From NCBI RefSeq assembly GCF_900142385.1, contig NZ_FRAQ01000001.1, positions 248,001-312,000 of the forward strand: DNA of 64,000 bases. Direction: 5' to 3'. A model generated the notes under the pieces. The model saw only the letters and a program-made list of their open reading frames with translations, was not told the origin of the DNA and did not search any database. Source of the DNA: Marinobacter antarcticus (GTDB taxonomy: Bacteria; Pseudomonadota; Gammaproteobacteria; Pseudomonadales; Oleiphilaceae). Shown here in pieces: positions 62,333-64,000 of this stretch (position 1 is the first letter of the stretch; every line of letters starts with the position of its first letter). Both the position numbers and the translations under genes were made by a program.

Positions 62333-64000
62333 TAAGACTCTGAAAATACTTCAACGGTATCACGACCGCCTCTTTTTGCCCGGTACAGCATTTCATCTGC
62401 AAGCTTCAACAACTGCCCCGGCTCGCCGGTACTGTCCGGCCAGTTAGCCACACCAATGGATATGGTCAGAGGGCCCAGACTGTTGCCCTCAAACACCACT
62501 GGCTCTTTCCTCGCTGCCTCACGCAGCTCTTCTGCGCGCTCTCTGGCGCCGGCGATATCGGAGCCTGGCAAAATTACGACAAACTCCTCACCACCGTAAC
62601 GACAGACAATATCGCTGCCACGAAACCGGGTTTTCAGTAACGAAGCGAAAGCCTGCAGAGCCAAATCACCCGCTTCATGTCCATGAGTGTCGTTAAAGCG
62701 TTTGAAATGATCGATATCCAGCAGCAGAAGCGATAATGGCGAGCCTTTGCGCAAAGCCACGGCCGCTTCATGCTCGAAAAGCTGATCAAAATACCGGCGA
62801 TTTTTCAGGCCGGTGAGCGCATCTTCATAGGAAAATCTCTGCAGATCCTCTCTTAGCGAAATGCCGGAAAGCGTAACCCCGATGCGTTCCGCAACCAGAT
62901 TAATGGATGACATAAGCCGTGCCGCACCGTATTCGGTGTACCCGGAGTTGCTGATGCTATCGCCATCGAGCAGTAATAAGCCTTCAAGCCCCGTGCCATG
63001 GCTTGCGAACTCAATATTGATAGGAAAGCACACCAGTCCATGCCAGCCCTTGTTTGCAGCTTCAGCGTCCTCCATAGACCCCACGATCTGGCGAATCGGA
63101 TCAGGCAGGTTATTGAGATTCGCAACAACCGGCGCCAGCTCCGGGTGCCCGTCGCCATAGCCCCAATACACAAGACGCTCATAACTACCGCTGAGCGTTT
63201 GACGATAGATCATACCCTTGAGCGGACTGCAGAGCCTTGGCATAGCTTCAACGAGCAACTGAAATGCCTGACTCAAATTGACACACGCCTGCAGCTCGGC
63301 AATCACATCTGCGAATATCTGGCTCTTCTCATTCTCAAACGACAGTAAAATCCCTCTTGCCTGCTCCCGCAGCAAAAGGGATTCCGTTTTTTCTGTACGC
63401 TCGGCCACCTGCTGCTCCAGGGTCACGGTCAACTCCTGCAAGGCTTGCTGAGTAATCGCATAGTGCCGCAGTGAAATAATGACAACTGCCAGAGCAAAGA
63501 CGAGCAAGCCAAGACTGACCGGCACCTGCCCCCAAGGCAGAAAACCATGAGCCACCGCCATATCGGCAACAAGCAAGGCGCCAAATACACCGCAAGCCAC
63601 CACAAGAACTTTTTGTTCTCCAGACAGTGAGCGGAATCGGGGCACAATTAACAAACCCATCACAGACAGTGAAATCAGAAGCAGAGCATCAAAAGGCGGG
63701 AAGGTGGACGAGAGGTCCACCACACCCGTCAAAGCCAGGCCCAAAGCGCCAACCAGATAACCCAGGTGCAGCTTCCAGATCAGTCTGATCGCCCGGGGCC
63801 GGCGATCTTCCAGCCATTGATCCAGCATTAGCCCGAGCGCGACAGGCAGCAGGTAGTAACTTCCGGCCGCCAGATAATCCCATAACAGGGCGTGGGGTAA
63901 AATCAGCAGGCTGGCCTGGCTCTCGGCCACCAGCATGACCGAAGAGGCCAGTGCAAACAGGGCAATGCTGGAAAAGGTCCTTCTCCCGCCTTGAAGCAGA
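62332..64000 (-). CDS. Membrane-bound GAF-like / GGDEF diguanylate cyclase, 5' end outside window
   Basis: At least 534 residues. The first Met in the window is at 63936, but the frame is open to the edge and encodes a further hydrophobic stretch (SIALFALASSV), so the start lies beyond it. Layout: about six membrane helices, a short coiled-coil (QQVAERTEKTESLLLREQ), a GAF-like sensor domain, and a GGDEF domain with active RYGGEEF. An intact inhibitory I-site RGSD precedes it by five residues. Makes cyclic di-GMP; no EAL domain is present. Confidence 0.88.
   Translation of the reverse strand, partial: LLQGGRRTFSSIALFALASSVMLVAESQASLLILPHALLWDYLAAGSYYLLPVALGLMLDQWLEDRRPRAIRLIWKLHLGYLVGALGLALTGVVDLSSTFPPFDALLLISLSVMGLLIVPRFRSLSGEQKVLVVACGVFGALLVADMAVAHGFLPWGQVPVSLGLLVFALAVVIISLRHYAITQQALQELTVTLEQQVAERTEKTESLLLREQARGILLSFENEKSQIFADVIAELQACVNLSQAFQLLVEAMPRLCSPLKGMIYRQTLSGSYERLVYWGYGDGHPELAPVVANLNNLPDPIRQIVGSMEDAEAANKGWHGLVCFPINIEFASHGTGLEGLLLLDGDSISNSGYTEYGAARLMSSINLVAERIGVTLSGISLREDLQRFSYEDALTGLKNRRYFDQLFEHEAAVALRKGSPLSLLLLDIDHFKRFNDTHGHEAGDLALQAFASLLKTRFRGSDIVCRYGGEEFVVILPGSDIAGARERAEELREAARKEPVVFEGNSLGPLTISIGVANWPDSTGEPGQLLKLADEMLYRAKRGGRDTVEVFSES

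Noticed and set aside
1..64000. CRISPR arrays, tRNA or rRNA genes, insertion sequences, prophage genes
   Set aside because: No regularly spaced repeats, cloverleaf sequences, transposase or phage motifs were recognised on either strand.

Overview
The window looks like a chromosomal catabolic region of a marine, heterotrophic gammaproteobacterium, most likely Marinobacter or a close relative. This is an inference from gene content: a complete phenylacetate (paa) set, a complete homoprotocatechuate meta-cleavage (hpa) set, several TRAP transporters, two branched-chain-type ABC importers and NhaD. No tRNA, rRNA, CRISPR array, insertion sequence or phage gene was seen. Gene density is high and most genes sit in tight operons with 4-base overlaps.

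Layout. 1-2.0 kb: the 3' part of a TRAP large permease and a nitroreductase. 2.0-15.7 kb: the phenylacetate locus, with paaY and a small unknown gene on the minus strand, then paaFGHIJK and paaABCDEZ on the plus strand, ending in a clear terminator. 15.7-19.2 kb: a minus-strand TRAP transporter (dctPQM) with a universal stress protein. 19.3-30.0 kb: the homoprotocatechuate locus, with hpaF on the minus strand and hpaH, hpaI, hpaG1, hpaG2, hpaE on the plus strand, then the regulators hpaA and hpaR, then an aldehyde dehydrogenase, an MFS transporter and hpaD. 30.4-32.3 kb: a large flavin monooxygenase of the 3-hydroxybenzoate 4-monooxygenase type. 32.4-39.2 kb: a minus-strand livKHMGF-type importer whose last gene is a hemerythrin domain fused to a LivF ATPase, divergent from paaX, the phenylacetate repressor. 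39.2-41.8 kb: a MocR-type gene remnant, an FMN reductase and nhaD. 42.0-48.6 kb: a second liv-type importer co-transcribed with an AMP-forming acyl-CoA ligase, divergent from an enoyl-CoA hydratase. 49.6-53.2 kb: eutBC divergent from an iron alcohol dehydrogenase. 53.2-58.7 kb: single genes (thioesterase, NfsA nitroreductase, ParA-like ATPase, OvoA-C-like methyltransferase, luciferase-like oxidoreductase, exported glutathione peroxidase, small hydrolase). 58.7-64 kb: another TRAP operon with a stress protein, and a membrane diguanylate cyclase cut by the window edge.

How the genes work together. Phenylacetate would be activated by PaaK, epoxidised by PaaABC(D)E, isomerised by PaaG, opened and oxidised by PaaZ, and beta-oxidised by PaaJ, PaaF and PaaH to acetyl-CoA and succinyl-CoA, with PaaI and PaaY clearing dead-end thioesters. 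Homoprotocatechuate would be cleaved by HpaD and taken through HpaE, HpaF, HpaG, HpaH and HpaI to pyruvate and succinic semialdehyde, the latter probably oxidised by the adjacent aldehyde dehydrogenase. HpaBC, the usual 4-hydroxyphenylacetate hydroxylase, is absent; the flavin monooxygenase beside hpaD is the candidate entry enzyme.

The sequence also shows regulatory logic. Three hpa promoters carry the same TTAAyATGTTAA palindrome between -35 and -10 and are probably HpaR-controlled. TGATAC-type motifs recur before paaY, paaF, paaA, livK and paaX and are candidate PaaX sites. The most unusual items are the hemerythrin-LivF fusion, the stand-alone OvoA C-terminal-type methyltransferase, and the flavin monooxygenase in place of HpaBC.
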